From a virus, in the IMG/VR virus record IMGVR_UViG_3300021197_000841, positions 1 through 64,000 of that record: DNA of 64,000 bases; one strand, written 5' to 3'. The position numbers and the translations under genes were made by a program. This document shows, piece after piece, positions 44,330 to 53,248 of the stretch. Position 1 is the stretch's first letter, and each line of letters opens with the position of its first letter. The notes below the pieces were generated by a model, which was given only the letters and a program-made list of their open reading frames with translations, did no database searches and was not told the DNA's origin.

Positions 44330-44887
44330 TTACGACTTAGACTGTAGATACTGTAAAGCCTTGGCTTGCATTTCAGGATCTAATTTATCTAACGCACCTT
44401 TAAGAGCGGCATCTTCCGGAGAAAGTGTACCGTCGCCGTTCTCATCGCCTTTAACTTGTGAGTCTGAACCTGTCTCGTCGCCGTTAACTTGTGAGTCTGA
44501 ACCTGCTCCTGTGTCGTTCATGTCTTTGTATACCATTGCCATGAATACTTTATCTACATCTTCCGGAGTTAGTATTCTGGTTCCTTTGAGTAAAGGTGCT
44601 ATAGAGTTAAGTCCTTGTGCTAGGGGATTAGAAATTTGGTATTTCTCTTTTAAAAATTTGGCGAGCTCGTTGCCTGTGGTCACAGTTATGTCTGCCTGGG
44701 GGAATCTTCTGGTTTTCCATTTGATAAAGTCATTGGATATTTTTTTAGCAAGAGGTTTTGCCTGTTTTATTTCTTTGTTTGCTAGCCGCCTGGTGCCAAA
44801 GTTTTTTATACCCTGCTTTACGCCGGCATACCTTTGTTTTATGTCGTCTAGACCAAATTCGTTAATAATTACTTCATCAATACGCAT
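44330..44887 (-). CDS. Unknown protein with an EF-hand-like loop, 185 aa
   Basis: The ATG at 44887 has AGGAG upstream and lies about 20 nt after a late box; the longer GTG frame from 44917 would overlap the box. The N-terminus MRIDEVIINEFGLDD resembles short leader motifs at the start of some T4-like phage head proteins, which is only a resemblance. The middle is basic and helical. A GSDSQV(N/K)GDE repeat (two copies) leads into DENGDGTLSPED, which fits the 12-residue EF-hand calcium loop (Asp1, Asn3, Asp5, Gly6, Leu8, Asp12). The C-terminus is a short helical segment. Late expression suggests a virion or assembly protein. Confidence 0.65.
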   Translation of the reverse strand: MRIDEVIINEFGLDDIKQRYAGVKQGIKNFGTRRLANKEIKQAKPLAKKISNDFIKWKTRRFPQADITVTTGNELAKFLKEKYQISNPLAQGLNSIAPLLKGTRILTPEDVDKVFMAMVYKDMNDTGAGSDSQVNGDETGSDSQVKGDENGDGTLSPEDAALKGALDKLDPEMQAKALQYLQSKS

Positions 44888-44907
44888 AGTATTTTTCTCC
44901 TGCCAGT

Positions 44908-44915
44908 TATTTATC
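44908..44915 (-). promoter_or_regulatory. T4-type late promoter box GATAAATA
   Basis: The minus-strand sequence is GATAAATAACTGGCAGGAG: box, start region and ribosome-binding site follow in order before the ATG at 44887, giving a leader of about 15 nt. It supports the downstream start for this gene. Confidence 0.65.
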
Positions 44916-44969
44916 ACTTTTTTGTATCTTGGTGCTTAAATATATGTTGAACTTATACAAGGAATATAT

Positions 44970-45521
44970 ATGAAATATGTTTTAGCAGTTGCTCTTGCTG
45001 AAGAACTCGAGGGCATTAAAGGTGATTATAATATAATCTATACTGGTGTAGGCAAGGTCAATGCCGCAATTACACTTACTAAATACCTATCAGAAAATCC
45101 AGACACAGAATTAGTAATCAATTACGGTACTGCTGGTGGTGTTGATCCTGATATGAAAGGTATGCTCCATATAGGCAAATTTGTACAAGCAGATATGGAT
45201 TGTAGAGAATTTGGGTTTGAAAACTTTCAAACACCGTTTGAGTCACTAACAACGCAAATAGTGGTTGACCATAACGGTTTTACATGTTATACTCAGGATA
45301 AGTTTGCCACAGTTGCACCCGAAGGGTATTGTAATTGTGTCGACATGGAATCATACGCACTAGCAAAAGTATGTACGATTTTTGATATTAAATTTAAATG
45401 TATGAAGTTTATTAGTGATATTATAGGACAAGGAGATCAAACGTCAGAATGGGAAGCCAATAAGTCGTTAGGTGTAGAAATGTTTGAAAGTTCACTGAAA
45501 GACTTAATTGGAGAAAAATAA
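44970..45521 (+). CDS. Nucleoside phosphorylase family protein, MTA/SAH nucleosidase-like
   Basis: The 183-aa product belongs to the PNP/UDP phosphorylase superfamily. Compared with E. coli MTA/SAH nucleosidase (Pfs/MTAN), the catalytic residues are all visible: Glu12 in ALAEELEGI, the nucleoside-binding TGVGKVNAA and NYGTAGGVDP strands, VDMES with Glu127, and the catalytic Asp150 in KFISDIIGQG. It is shorter than the 232-aa E. coli enzyme. MTAN hydrolyses methylthioadenosine, S-adenosylhomocysteine and 5'-deoxyadenosine; the last is the by-product of radical SAM enzymes, of which this phage has three nearby. The ATG follows AAGGAA at 5 nt. The gene is two bases from the receptor gene downstream. 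Confidence 0.8.
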   Translation: MKYVLAVALAEELEGIKGDYNIIYTGVGKVNAAITLTKYLSENPDTELVINYGTAGGVDPDMKGMLHIGKFVQADMDCREFGFENFQTPFESLTTQIVVDHNGFTCYTQDKFATVAPEGYCNCVDMESYALAKVCTIFDIKFKCMKFISDIIGQGDQTSEWEANKSLGVEMFESSLKDLIGEK

Positions 45522-45523
45522 AA

Positions 45524-47239
45524 ATGAACGAACAAGATAAGAACTTTTTAATAAACTTTAGTCCTATGCTTGCCGCGGCGGTTATTGGATTTTTATTGCT
45601 TGTGGCTTTTGAGGCCAAGGCAGAAGATATAGAGGAAGTGATTGTGGTTGCTCAACAGGTTGAAACCACAGAAGCAGATGCTTTAACAACTACTACTATT
45701 ACAGAAAGTATTTTACCAGAGTTTACTTGGACAGCAGGAGGCACTGGTGCCTTTCAAGGTTACAATGAACGTGGTGCTCAAGCAGTACATACGTCAGTTT
45801 ATAAAAATGGTATTCCATCTAACACCCCAGGTTCTGCTTGGTATGACTTTGGACACGAAATTGTAAGTGGTCAAAATGTTAAAGTTATTTCAGGTGCTAA
45901 TGGAGTCATGTATGGCTCAGGTAGTATTGCTGGCGCAGTATTAATTGAGGATACTATCGAAAGAAGTATCACAGCAAAGTTAGGTAGCAGTCAAGAAAGA
46001 TATATTAGTGTTGCTCCTACATCATGGTTTCAGTACACAGACTACACAACTGACCAACAAGCAAGAAACGACAACACGGAAAGTGACACATACAAAAATC
46101 AAAGTGCTAAAATTATCGCTGATGCCGGAGACTTTGAATTAATAGTAAGTGCTACAGATTACGCATATGATTATGATAATTGTTATACTGCTAGTTTTAG
46201 TCAAAGTAATGACTGCTTACAAGACGGCGAAAAGTTTACTGTTAGTGTTAGAAATGAATATTTCACTATAGGCAGAACAGAAGACAAAGCAGAATACTTC
46301 ACAGAAGGTGTTAGCACATATCAAAACGAAAGCAGTAGAGATTATTTTAGAGCAGGCGATACAGTAGACTTGTCTAAGTTATTACAAGTTACATACGGTG
46401 TCGACGGCAGTAAAGATCAATACAATGAACATGAGCAAGACAACTATGGTGCGTTTTTAAGTATCAATGCCGAATTTGCCTTGAAGTATAACTTTGGATT
46501 TAGAGTAGGCAATGCTGATCAAAACGCAATGAGAATTGGTATAGAAAGCGGACAGTTCTTTATGAATGTTGGTACAAGTTTTAGACGTCCTAACTTATAT
46601 GAAGTATACGGTGATAACTGGGTAAGTGCTAATGAAGAACTATTACCAGAAGAAGGCACAGGTTACGAAATAGGTTTTGGTGCTTTAAGTATATTCATGT
46701 ACGACTTTGAACAAGCAATTGAATATGCTAGTGGCTACACAACTACAAACATTATTACTCCTGAGATCACCACAACAGATCCTGATACAGGTGTAGTTAC
46801 TGTAACGCCTGCTGTAACAGAAGATATCTATACACCTGCTATGTATTACAATACCGGTAACTATTCAACACAGGGCGTTAGATTTGCTAACACGTGGGGT
46901 CCTATTAGCCTTATGCTAAAAGTCAACGACACAGAACAAGTTAGAATACCAGAATATGTTGCTGTGATATCATGGGAACAAAATTATAAAGGTGTGGATT
47001 ACAGAATCAAATACTCAGGGCAGTTTGACAGAGTACCAGGGCAGTATGACTTCTTACCAGAAGGACAGGAATACTTAGACGACTTAAAGAAACTAAACAT
47101 TTATGTTGGTAAGCAATTTGCGTCTGGCTTAAATCTCAACTTTACTATTGATAATATTACTGACCAAGAGGTCGAAGTATTACCTGGCTATGATAGCCAA
47201 GGCAGAGAATATCAATTAACAGTACAGTATAATTGGTAA
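45524..47239 (+). CDS. TonB-dependent outer-membrane receptor
   Basis: This 571-aa protein has a signal peptide (hydrophobic core about residues 15-29, predicted cut after Ala-Lys-Ala33), a TonB-box-like EEVIVVA at 37-43, and a plug domain with QNVKVISGANGVMYGSGSIAGAVL, the conserved signature of TonB-dependent receptors. The remainder is a beta-barrel with alternating aromatic strands. The end (NLNFTIDNITDQEVEVLPGY ... QLTVQYNW) matches the last strands of BtuB-type receptors and finishes on an aromatic residue, as outer-membrane barrel proteins require. The length is close to BtuB (about 594 aa). It would sit in the host outer membrane and import an iron complex, cobalamin or similar with host TonB. 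GGAGA precedes the start; it is co-transcribed with the nucleosidase gene. Confidence 0.88.
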   Translation: MNEQDKNFLINFSPMLAAAVIGFLLLVAFEAKAEDIEEVIVVAQQVETTEADALTTTTITESILPEFTWTAGGTGAFQGYNERGAQAVHTSVYKNGIPSNTPGSAWYDFGHEIVSGQNVKVISGANGVMYGSGSIAGAVLIEDTIERSITAKLGSSQERYISVAPTSWFQYTDYTTDQQARNDNTESDTYKNQSAKIIADAGDFELIVSATDYAYDYDNCYTASFSQSNDCLQDGEKFTVSVRNEYFTIGRTEDKAEYFTEGVSTYQNESSRDYFRAGDTVDLSKLLQVTYGVDGSKDQYNEHEQDNYGAFLSINAEFALKYNFGFRVGNADQNAMRIGIESGQFFMNVGTSFRRPNLYEVYGDNWVSANEELLPEEGTGYEIGFGALSIFMYDFEQAIEYASGYTTTNIITPEITTTDPDTGVVTVTPAVTEDIYTPAMYYNTGNYSTQGVRFANTWGPISLMLKVNDTEQVRIPEYVAVISWEQNYKGVDYRIKYSGQFDRVPGQYDFLPEGQEYLDDLKKLNIYVGKQFASGLNLNFTIDNITDQEVEVLPGYDSQGREYQLTVQYNW

Positions 47240-47284
47240 TGTAATAAATAATATTTGTAAATTAACTAACATTGTAGGACCACA

Positions 47285-47554
47285 ATGACCACAGATAAAA
47301 TTATTAAAAAAATTATTAGCACGTTTAAAGAATTACAATTACGTTCTAATGAAATCAACCACGCATCAGGCGAACTTGTTTTAGCAACATGTATTCAAAA
47401 AGATAGAAGAGGAAAGTATGACAGTTTAGGCTTTTACAATGTAAAAACTAAAAGATATGCTTTAGTCTTTATTCGTGATTATATTGCTAGGAATGTTAAT
47501 CATATTCCAGAACTTGATCAGATGCGTTCACTTGTAAAAGAATCTGCTCTATAG
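47285..47554 (+). CDS. Unknown 89-aa protein
   Basis: A basic, soluble small protein with an amphipathic N-terminal helix and a short Lys-Asp-Arg-Arg-Gly-Lys-Tyr segment. I recognise no family. It begins 45 bp after the receptor stop, with TAGGAC before the ATG; an AATAAATA sequence at 47245-47252 could be a weak late-type box. It is followed 5 bp later by the next small gene. Confidence 0.55.
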   Translation: MTTDKIIKKIISTFKELQLRSNEINHASGELVLATCIQKDRRGKYDSLGFYNVKTKRYALVFIRDYIARNVNHIPELDQMRSLVKESAL

Positions 47555-47559
47555 AAGCA

Positions 47560-47766
47560 ATGACTAATAACAGAATTAACAATTCTCTAAATAACACACT
47601 TGAAGAAGAACTTAGGGTTATGCTTGTAGAAAAGAATAACGAAAACCGAGAGTTAAGAGCACAAGTTAAAATTTTAGAGGATTGTGTTGCTGAAGAACAA
47701 GAAGCAAAATATAGAGCATGGGTTAAATTAGCCGATCTTAAAAAAAGTACTGGTACTACAGAGTAG
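47560..47766 (+). CDS. Small coiled-coil protein, 68 aa
   Basis: The sequence shows heptad-like spacing of Leu, Val and Ile from about residue 13 to 60 with many Glu, Lys and Arg, as in a short parallel coiled coil. There is no catalytic motif. Its last 11 bp overlap the convergent lysozyme-like gene, a tight packing that leaves no room for a terminator between the two operons. Its function is unknown; dimeric adaptor or DNA-binding roles are possible. Confidence 0.5.
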   Translation: MTNNRINNSLNNTLEEELRVMLVEKNNENRELRAQVKILEDCVAEEQEAKYRAWVKLADLKKSTGTTE

Positions 47767-48580
47767 AAAACAGTTCTGCTTCTACAAGTCTCTTATTATA
47801 TAATTCGTGATTAACAATCTCTTTGTCTTTTTTAATGATACTAGAGAAATCTAAAAAATGAGATGCTACCTTATTATAATGCTGATTATTAAGAGTTAAT
47901 ATAAGATTACTATTAATTAATCGTTTTTCTTCTACATCGAATGCTAACGATATAAGAGCCGCAAACTGAGATTTACTTATTGGAACTGTAACTAAACGTT
48001 GAATCGTGTTGATTGCTAATTGTAAATCGATAGTAAATAGTTTTCTGATCGTGTTGTTATCAACTCCATTTTGAAAACTACAAACATATATTCCGGTATC
48101 TTTATCAAATACTTCTAATTCGCTAAAGTTTGCTAAAGAAAAACTATTCTTAGTAAATACATTGCTTCCTTTTAATTCCTGGAACTGCTGTTTAATAATA
48201 CGTTGTACTTCGCTGTTATCTAAAGATACATAACCATAGTCGCGATAAGCAATCATGTTATTTGCTATTTCCATTTGTGTTAGTTTGTGTTCGAAGCCAA
48301 TGTATGTTTCTCTGTTATATTGTTGTGGGTATGTGTATACTGGCACAATAGATTTAATAAACACCTCTAACTCTTTCATAAAAACAGGTTCTAATGTATG
48401 GTCAGTAGGTAATACTAAATTAGTTTGAGCAGTACTTTTATTATATTCGGGTATAACTTCGCCTGTAGACCAATTATATGCTGTACCTAAAAAATATCCA
48501 TCCGGTGATGAATAGTTTGCTGGCTTTTTGTCTGAAAAGTCAATTTGTCCAGGTAGCAAATCTGTTTGAGCATTTATCAT
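47756..48580 (-). CDS. Lysozyme-fold (GH24-like) baseplate protein, probably inactive
   Basis: The C-terminal part of this 274-aa protein (about 147-274) follows the phage lysozyme family: FSELEVFDKDTGIYV where active enzymes have the catalytic Glu and Asp, DLQLAINTIQRLV, the hallmark VPISKSQFAALISLAFDV, and a final NKRLVEAELF. An Asp is kept in the FDKDT segment, but the following Thr and the GxGH strand are replaced, so hydrolase activity is doubtful. The first 140 residues are unrelated and may bind the hub. The gene overlaps the gp5-like gene by 4 bp (ATGA). In T4 the lysozyme domain is inside gp5, so here the domain appears split off and degenerate. Confidence 0.6.
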   Translation of the reverse strand: MINAQTDLLPGQIDFSDKKPANYSSPDGYFLGTAYNWSTGEVIPEYNKSTAQTNLVLPTDHTLEPVFMKELEVFIKSIVPVYTYPQQYNRETYIGFEHKLTQMEIANNMIAYRDYGYVSLDNSEVQRIIKQQFQELKGSNVFTKNSFSLANFSELEVFDKDTGIYVCSFQNGVDNNTIRKLFTIDLQLAINTIQRLVTVPISKSQFAALISLAFDVEEKRLINSNLILTLNNQHYNKVASHFLDFSSIIKKDKEIVNHELYNKRLVEAELFSTL

Positions 48581-50268
48581 TTAAATCCACCTTTGAACGG
48601 CTTGTCTTTCTTAGACGTACTAGGTTCTGGTTGTGGTACTCTAGAAAGAATAGTTTTTACACCTTTGTTGATCATTCCTTCCCACTTTGGTACCCCTTGC
48701 GGACTACCGGGCGGAAATATCATACGAGTAAGTGTTTTACCTTGTACTTGCTTACCTGGCTGTTCCGGTAACGGTACCGGGAGAGGTATAATATCAAAGC
48801 CAAATAGTGTCATAGGCTTGAATTTTGTTCCTATATAATCTGATACTTTTAATTCTGGAAATTCTAATACTGGAGTAAATGCCTCTGGAGCAATATCTAC
48901 CATGGCTCCTTCTAAATTAAGTTTTGCCATACCTTGAACAACTGTGTTAGTACTTGTAGCAGTTAAAGTGCCTAATGGGCCTGTGACTAAATTAATTTTA
49001 CCAGGTATTGGATTACCCATTACAACTCTGCCGTCTGCTTGACCTATAATATTTTGCGATTTTATTTTTGTTTCGCCTGCTGAGTTTAGTAAAATCTTAC
49101 CCTGTGTACCAGTTAATTTTAAAAACGGCGATGGTTGTGCTGAGAACTCTAAGTTTTGTCCTTTAATGTTTACATCTTTGTAACCTTCAATGTTGACTGT
49201 GCCTTTTGTAAGAGCGGCAACAAAGAGTGGGCCTGCTTGTGGGTCGGCCATGGCTAAATCTACCTCCTCCACTATGCCACCTAAGCCTCGACCTTCATCC
49301 AATGGATGGGGAGAATTATTAGCGGCCTTTATATTAATATCTTGGCCTGCTTCAATGTTTACATTTTGATCTGCTCTTAAATTTAAGTCGCCCATAGTTC
49401 TAACATTATAACTGCCTTTGCCGAATATATCTATATTGCCTTCACCATCTATTTCAATATACCCTGTTCCTTTTTTGTTCACAATATAGATAATATCGTT
49501 CGTATCGTTTAATAAAATCTGCATACCCTGGCCTGTACGCAATCTAATTAAATTATTATTATCATTGTCATCCATTACGAACTGATGGCCTGGATTTCTT
49601 GCCTTGGGATTTCCATCTTGTCTAGAGCCCGGTGTTAATATACCAAATACTTCAGAAATATCTTCTCGTCTGGCACCACTAGTACTTTGCCCTCTAACAA
49701 AATCATCTGCCAATCCTTGATGGAATAAATTATCTGCTAATGGGTGTTGAGGCCTCTTTGACGACTTGGGCACAGTTTTTGTGCCTTTATACTCATACTC
49801 CATGTCAAAATTACTTGGATCAGAATTCAGGTTTACTTCTGTAACAGCATCGGGCAATCCATTTGTAGTTTGTCCTGCTGGAATACCTGGCACCATAGAG
49901 TTTCTTAAAGAGTGAAATAAACATGATATAATTACTGGTATCTTTTTTGCGTTCTTAAACACAATGCCTACTATAACTTGAGTACCAGGGTCTGGTGGTC
50001 TCATCCACATACCGTAACTGGTTTGTGCCGCTGTAGGATCTGCGTCATCTGTGTTTGCGCCTAATTCCGTTGCTCCAGCAAATGGCGAAGACCATTGACA
50101 GTTAAATAATGCGTCATCGGTTTCATCTGACCCTGTTATCTCTGGGATATGTACTAACATATTTCCGTTGCGGGTTGTATCTATAACTTTCTTGATTGTG
50201 CCAATCCAGAGTTGCTTAGTTTCCAATACTGAATTGTAGTGCTCTCTTAACTTATCTTTTCTTGCCAT
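48577..50268 (-). CDS. 5: Baseplate hub spike protein gp5-like
   Basis: This 563-aa protein starts with an OB-like domain (QLWIGTIKKVIDTTRNGNML, then GMWMRPPDPGTQVIVGIVF and PVIISCLFH) as in T4 gp5 and VgrG-type spikes. It continues with GHQFVMDDND and repeated strand units (MGDLNLRADQNVNIEAGQDI) that build the triple-stranded beta-helix needle. No lysozyme domain lies between them, unlike T4 gp5. The C-terminal 100 residues are proline-rich and end in basic residues. It caps the tail tube and punctures the host envelope. Neighbours on both sides are hub genes in the same orientation. Confidence 0.8.
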   Translation of the reverse strand: MARKDKLREHYNSVLETKQLWIGTIKKVIDTTRNGNMLVHIPEITGSDETDDALFNCQWSSPFAGATELGANTDDADPTAAQTSYGMWMRPPDPGTQVIVGIVFKNAKKIPVIISCLFHSLRNSMVPGIPAGQTTNGLPDAVTEVNLNSDPSNFDMEYEYKGTKTVPKSSKRPQHPLADNLFHQGLADDFVRGQSTSGARREDISEVFGILTPGSRQDGNPKARNPGHQFVMDDNDNNNLIRLRTGQGMQILLNDTNDIIYIVNKKGTGYIEIDGEGNIDIFGKGSYNVRTMGDLNLRADQNVNIEAGQDINIKAANNSPHPLDEGRGLGGIVEEVDLAMADPQAGPLFVAALTKGTVNIEGYKDVNIKGQNLEFSAQPSPFLKLTGTQGKILLNSAGETKIKSQNIIGQADGRVVMGNPIPGKINLVTGPLGTLTATSTNTVVQGMAKLNLEGAMVDIAPEAFTPVLEFPELKVSDYIGTKFKPMTLFGFDIIPLPVPLPEQPGKQVQGKTLTRMIFPPGSPQGVPKWEGMINKGVKTILSRVPQPEPSTSKKDKPFKGGFK

Positions 50269-50286
50269 ACTGCTATTTAATCTCCA

Positions 50287-53247
50287 TTATCGAAATCGAC
50301 TGCCGGATCTGATCGAGGAAATGTAATTAACCACATTGTCTACGTCTTGGTTAGTATCTGCCTGTGGTTGTTCACCACCTGCCTGTGGTTGTTCACCGCC
50401 TGCTTGTGGTTGTTCTTGCCTCGGGTCAATTACAGCAGGTGCTTCAAGTACTTCGGCTTGAGCCTGATCTTCTGATTCGTTGTCATCGTCGGCATATACA
50501 GGGTGATTGGGTTCTTTTTGATTTTTAATACATTTCAATAATTGTTTAAACTGCCCACCGCTAAATTTATGCGTTACTTCTGTAATCATATAGTATCCAG
50601 AATACGATGGATCTATTTGTTTAATATCTACTATACCAGTATGCTGTTCAAAGTCATCAGCATAATGTTCATACTCTTTAGGGAAAACATATCTAAATGC
50701 TGTAAATACCGAGCCGTTACCATATGGCGCGGATGTTTTAGACTCTCTATCTGTTGTGTATTCTTCTTTCCATGTATTTGGCTCAGTCTTATCCTCAGGT
50801 GTTACCAATATAGACGGAGTGCTATTTTCATTTTTTGAATAGTCTTCTCTACCAAACCAATACGGATCACCTTTAACAGTTAATTCCATCTGGACCAAGT
50901 AGGGTATGCCTTCTTTTTTATATGAAAGCATTGTTGAAGCATAATGTTGTTTAGGCGTTACATCGTTTGAATTGGGATCTTCACCTACAGGAACACCTTC
51001 CACTTGGGTGTAAGAAAAATCAAATGCGTCAGGATCAACTCCAGAAAAATCCATTTCTTCTAAATATGTTAATTCGTGTTCTGGAGCACTCGAAGCCTCT
51101 AACATTTCAAATGTAAAACTGTTTTTATTAATAGCAGGTGCTCCGGAAAATCCTGGCGGTGCCGTGGCAAATTGTGCTATTTCATCAATTAGTGTTTGTG
51201 CTTCGCCTAGACCCGGTATATCATCTGGACTTAAACTTAATCCGGTTCCGGCAATTACTTGATTTACGTTGTCAACTAAACCGTCAATCCCACTACTGAG
51301 AGATGTCAGTCGTTTTGCTAAGCCTGATGTAAATTCAAACGGACTAGATGCACCCGTAATAATCTGTGCTATTTGTCCAGCCGCAATGTTTAAACCACCA
51401 GCAAGGTCCCCTGCTGTGTCTTCTAGCACTGATTGAAAGTCTTGTATATCAGCAAATAATCCATCTACTACTTGCGTGCCTTTGGCAACTGATTCTATTT
51501 TGTTAAAAATTGCTATAGGTGAACTTGGTAATCTTCGAGATAATGTAGTACCCGATATGCCACCTGCTACACCAGATGCTGTTGCTTGTATCTCAGCAAT
51601 TCCTGTAATTGCGTCTCTTGTATTTTTACCTAATGAGGAAACTGTGGATTTAAGATCACTTCCTAATTGTTTAAAATGATTAAGTAATGTTTCGGTGGAG
51701 GCTTTACCAGCCTTGGCTTGCTGTAATAGTCTGGTTGTGGTTTTTTCTCTGGCTTTCTCGAGGCTCTTTGCATCCACTTGCCTTGCCTTAGAATCTTGAT
51801 AAGTAGGTTGTATTCCTCCATACGCAGGAAATATAAATACCTGCCCTGTGGGGAAACTTAAATCCACATCTAGTACTTGATCGTTAATACCAGTAAACAT
51901 GTAATCGTATTGTTTAACAATATTCCATTTATCAATTGCTTTCTTCTTTTTGTCTTTTTCGTCGTTGCTAAAGTTTTCTGTGTTACATGTTGCGCCGGCT
52001 TGTAATTGTAAATCCAAAATGTATATAACGTTAAATGCCGGAGTTCCAGTAGGCAACGAGTCAGCCTGAGGTTTTTTAATAACAGATGATCTTATTACTG
52101 GTGCCCATATGGCATCATTGCATTCTTTAGTTGCTATAATATTATCTTCAGATGCTATGGCTTTTATGTCTGTTACATAATCTACAAAGTAAGCACTCTT
52201 TTTCATTATATCTTCAATGGCTTGTTCTATACTTGTGCCTTTTTTAATGTTATGTTCAACCTGGAGTTTTTCTACTCCTTCAATTGTTGATGGATCTTTA
52301 ACTGGATCTGTTTCCTTGTTACCATTAATATGAAATTTTGGATCAATCTTAAAATCTTCAGGTTCCAATGGGACTTTATCTTTTATGCCGTATTTTTTGC
52401 CAAGACCAATTCCTATACTATGAAAACCACTAAGTTTACTACCTGATGGCGAATCTAACTCTATTCCTTTCTGAGTTAACATCTCGGCGAATTTTTTTAA
52501 CAGACGTTCAGTAGTTAAGGTGGCCGACTGTTTCGGGTCGGCTTCGATCGTTATAGTCATATCTTCTACTGCTCTTTTAGTATAGTCAGGTAACTTTGCG
52601 CCAATTTCGGTAAATGATACGCCGGCCAAATTATATTCTGTGCCATCAGTAGTAGGATTGAAATCAAAATTTGTTAACCAAAACGGCCATGCCCATGATC
52701 CGAGTATTTCATAATCTTGTGACGGCATGCCATCAGTGTCGACTAGTTCTTTTTCGTCGGTCGTCCAGTCTCTGTATCCAACTAAATCTACTTCTATTAG
52801 ATATGGAAGATCTAATGGTCCTTTGGATTTGCCTTTATCATTTTTATATAACTTGTCTACATCAAACTTAGATTCTTGATCCATCAATCTAAGTTTGTTA
52901 AATGCTATTTGAATTAACGTAAAGAAACTGGCACCAATCGGCTCGGTGATTGTAAATGCTATTTTTGTCGAATATCCTTTGCTATTATCAGGTGTACCTA
53001 AACCATATGTGTCAACTACTGTTTGTATATCTAAGTTATCTATATTAAATTTTGTAGTTACGCCTGTTTGAGCAATGATAACTTTTTTTGTGCCCTTGGA
53101 AACTCCTAAAGGCAATATACCAGATTGGTGAAAACTGTTTGGTAAAGCACTGAATGTAATATTATATGTATAACTAGATAGATAATCTAAAGAATTCGGC
53201 ATTGGATCACCGCTAGTATACAAATTATTTTTATCTGTATCTGCCAT
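50287..53247 (-). CDS. Baseplate hub / tail structural protein, 986 aa
   Basis: The position between gp53 and gp5-like genes and the late-type strand place it in the hub. The N-terminal 200 residues (TGVTTKFNIDNLDIQTVVD, ITEPIGASFFTLIQIAFNKL) resemble structural proteins of marine T4-like phages. A segment near residues 895-935 (GYYMITEVTHKFSGGQFKQL) is like the distal strand of gp27/gpD-type hub proteins. The middle contains a Gly/Ala-rich helical stretch that could span or contact membrane or tape measure. The C-terminus has a 7-residue EQPQAGG repeat. gp27-like function is inferred from position. Confidence 0.6.
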   Translation of the reverse strand: MADTDKNNLYTSGDPMPNSLDYLSSYTYNITFSALPNSFHQSGILPLGVSKGTKKVIIAQTGVTTKFNIDNLDIQTVVDTYGLGTPDNSKGYSTKIAFTITEPIGASFFTLIQIAFNKLRLMDQESKFDVDKLYKNDKGKSKGPLDLPYLIEVDLVGYRDWTTDEKELVDTDGMPSQDYEILGSWAWPFWLTNFDFNPTTDGTEYNLAGVSFTEIGAKLPDYTKRAVEDMTITIEADPKQSATLTTERLLKKFAEMLTQKGIELDSPSGSKLSGFHSIGIGLGKKYGIKDKVPLEPEDFKIDPKFHINGNKETDPVKDPSTIEGVEKLQVEHNIKKGTSIEQAIEDIMKKSAYFVDYVTDIKAIASEDNIIATKECNDAIWAPVIRSSVIKKPQADSLPTGTPAFNVIYILDLQLQAGATCNTENFSNDEKDKKKKAIDKWNIVKQYDYMFTGINDQVLDVDLSFPTGQVFIFPAYGGIQPTYQDSKARQVDAKSLEKAREKTTTRLLQQAKAGKASTETLLNHFKQLGSDLKSTVSSLGKNTRDAITGIAEIQATASGVAGGISGTTLSRRLPSSPIAIFNKIESVAKGTQVVDGLFADIQDFQSVLEDTAGDLAGGLNIAAGQIAQIITGASSPFEFTSGLAKRLTSLSSGIDGLVDNVNQVIAGTGLSLSPDDIPGLGEAQTLIDEIAQFATAPPGFSGAPAINKNSFTFEMLEASSAPEHELTYLEEMDFSGVDPDAFDFSYTQVEGVPVGEDPNSNDVTPKQHYASTMLSYKKEGIPYLVQMELTVKGDPYWFGREDYSKNENSTPSILVTPEDKTEPNTWKEEYTTDRESKTSAPYGNGSVFTAFRYVFPKEYEHYADDFEQHTGIVDIKQIDPSYSGYYMITEVTHKFSGGQFKQLLKCIKNQKEPNHPVYADDDNESEDQAQAEVLEAPAVIDPRQEQPQAGGEQPQAGGEQPQADTNQDVDNVVNYISSIRSGSRFR
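50361..50423 (-). repeat. 21-bp tandem coding repeats (EQPQAGG) near the hub protein C-terminus
   Basis: Two near-identical 21-bp units and a third partial one encode EQPQAGG repeats. The segment is disordered and Gln/Pro/Gly-rich. Confidence 0.75.
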
Positions 53248-53248
53248 G

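Noticed and set aside
44361-44939. 192-aa plus-strand frame opposite the EF-hand-like gene
   Set aside because: It is antisense to a gene with a late promoter and ribosome-binding site, and its Ser/Leu/Pro-rich sequence looks like a shadow.
48259-48310. YIGFEHKL segment as the catalytic strand of an active lysozyme
   Set aside because: Its position does not give Glu and Asp at the catalytic spacing, and the better lysozyme alignment starts about 55 residues later.
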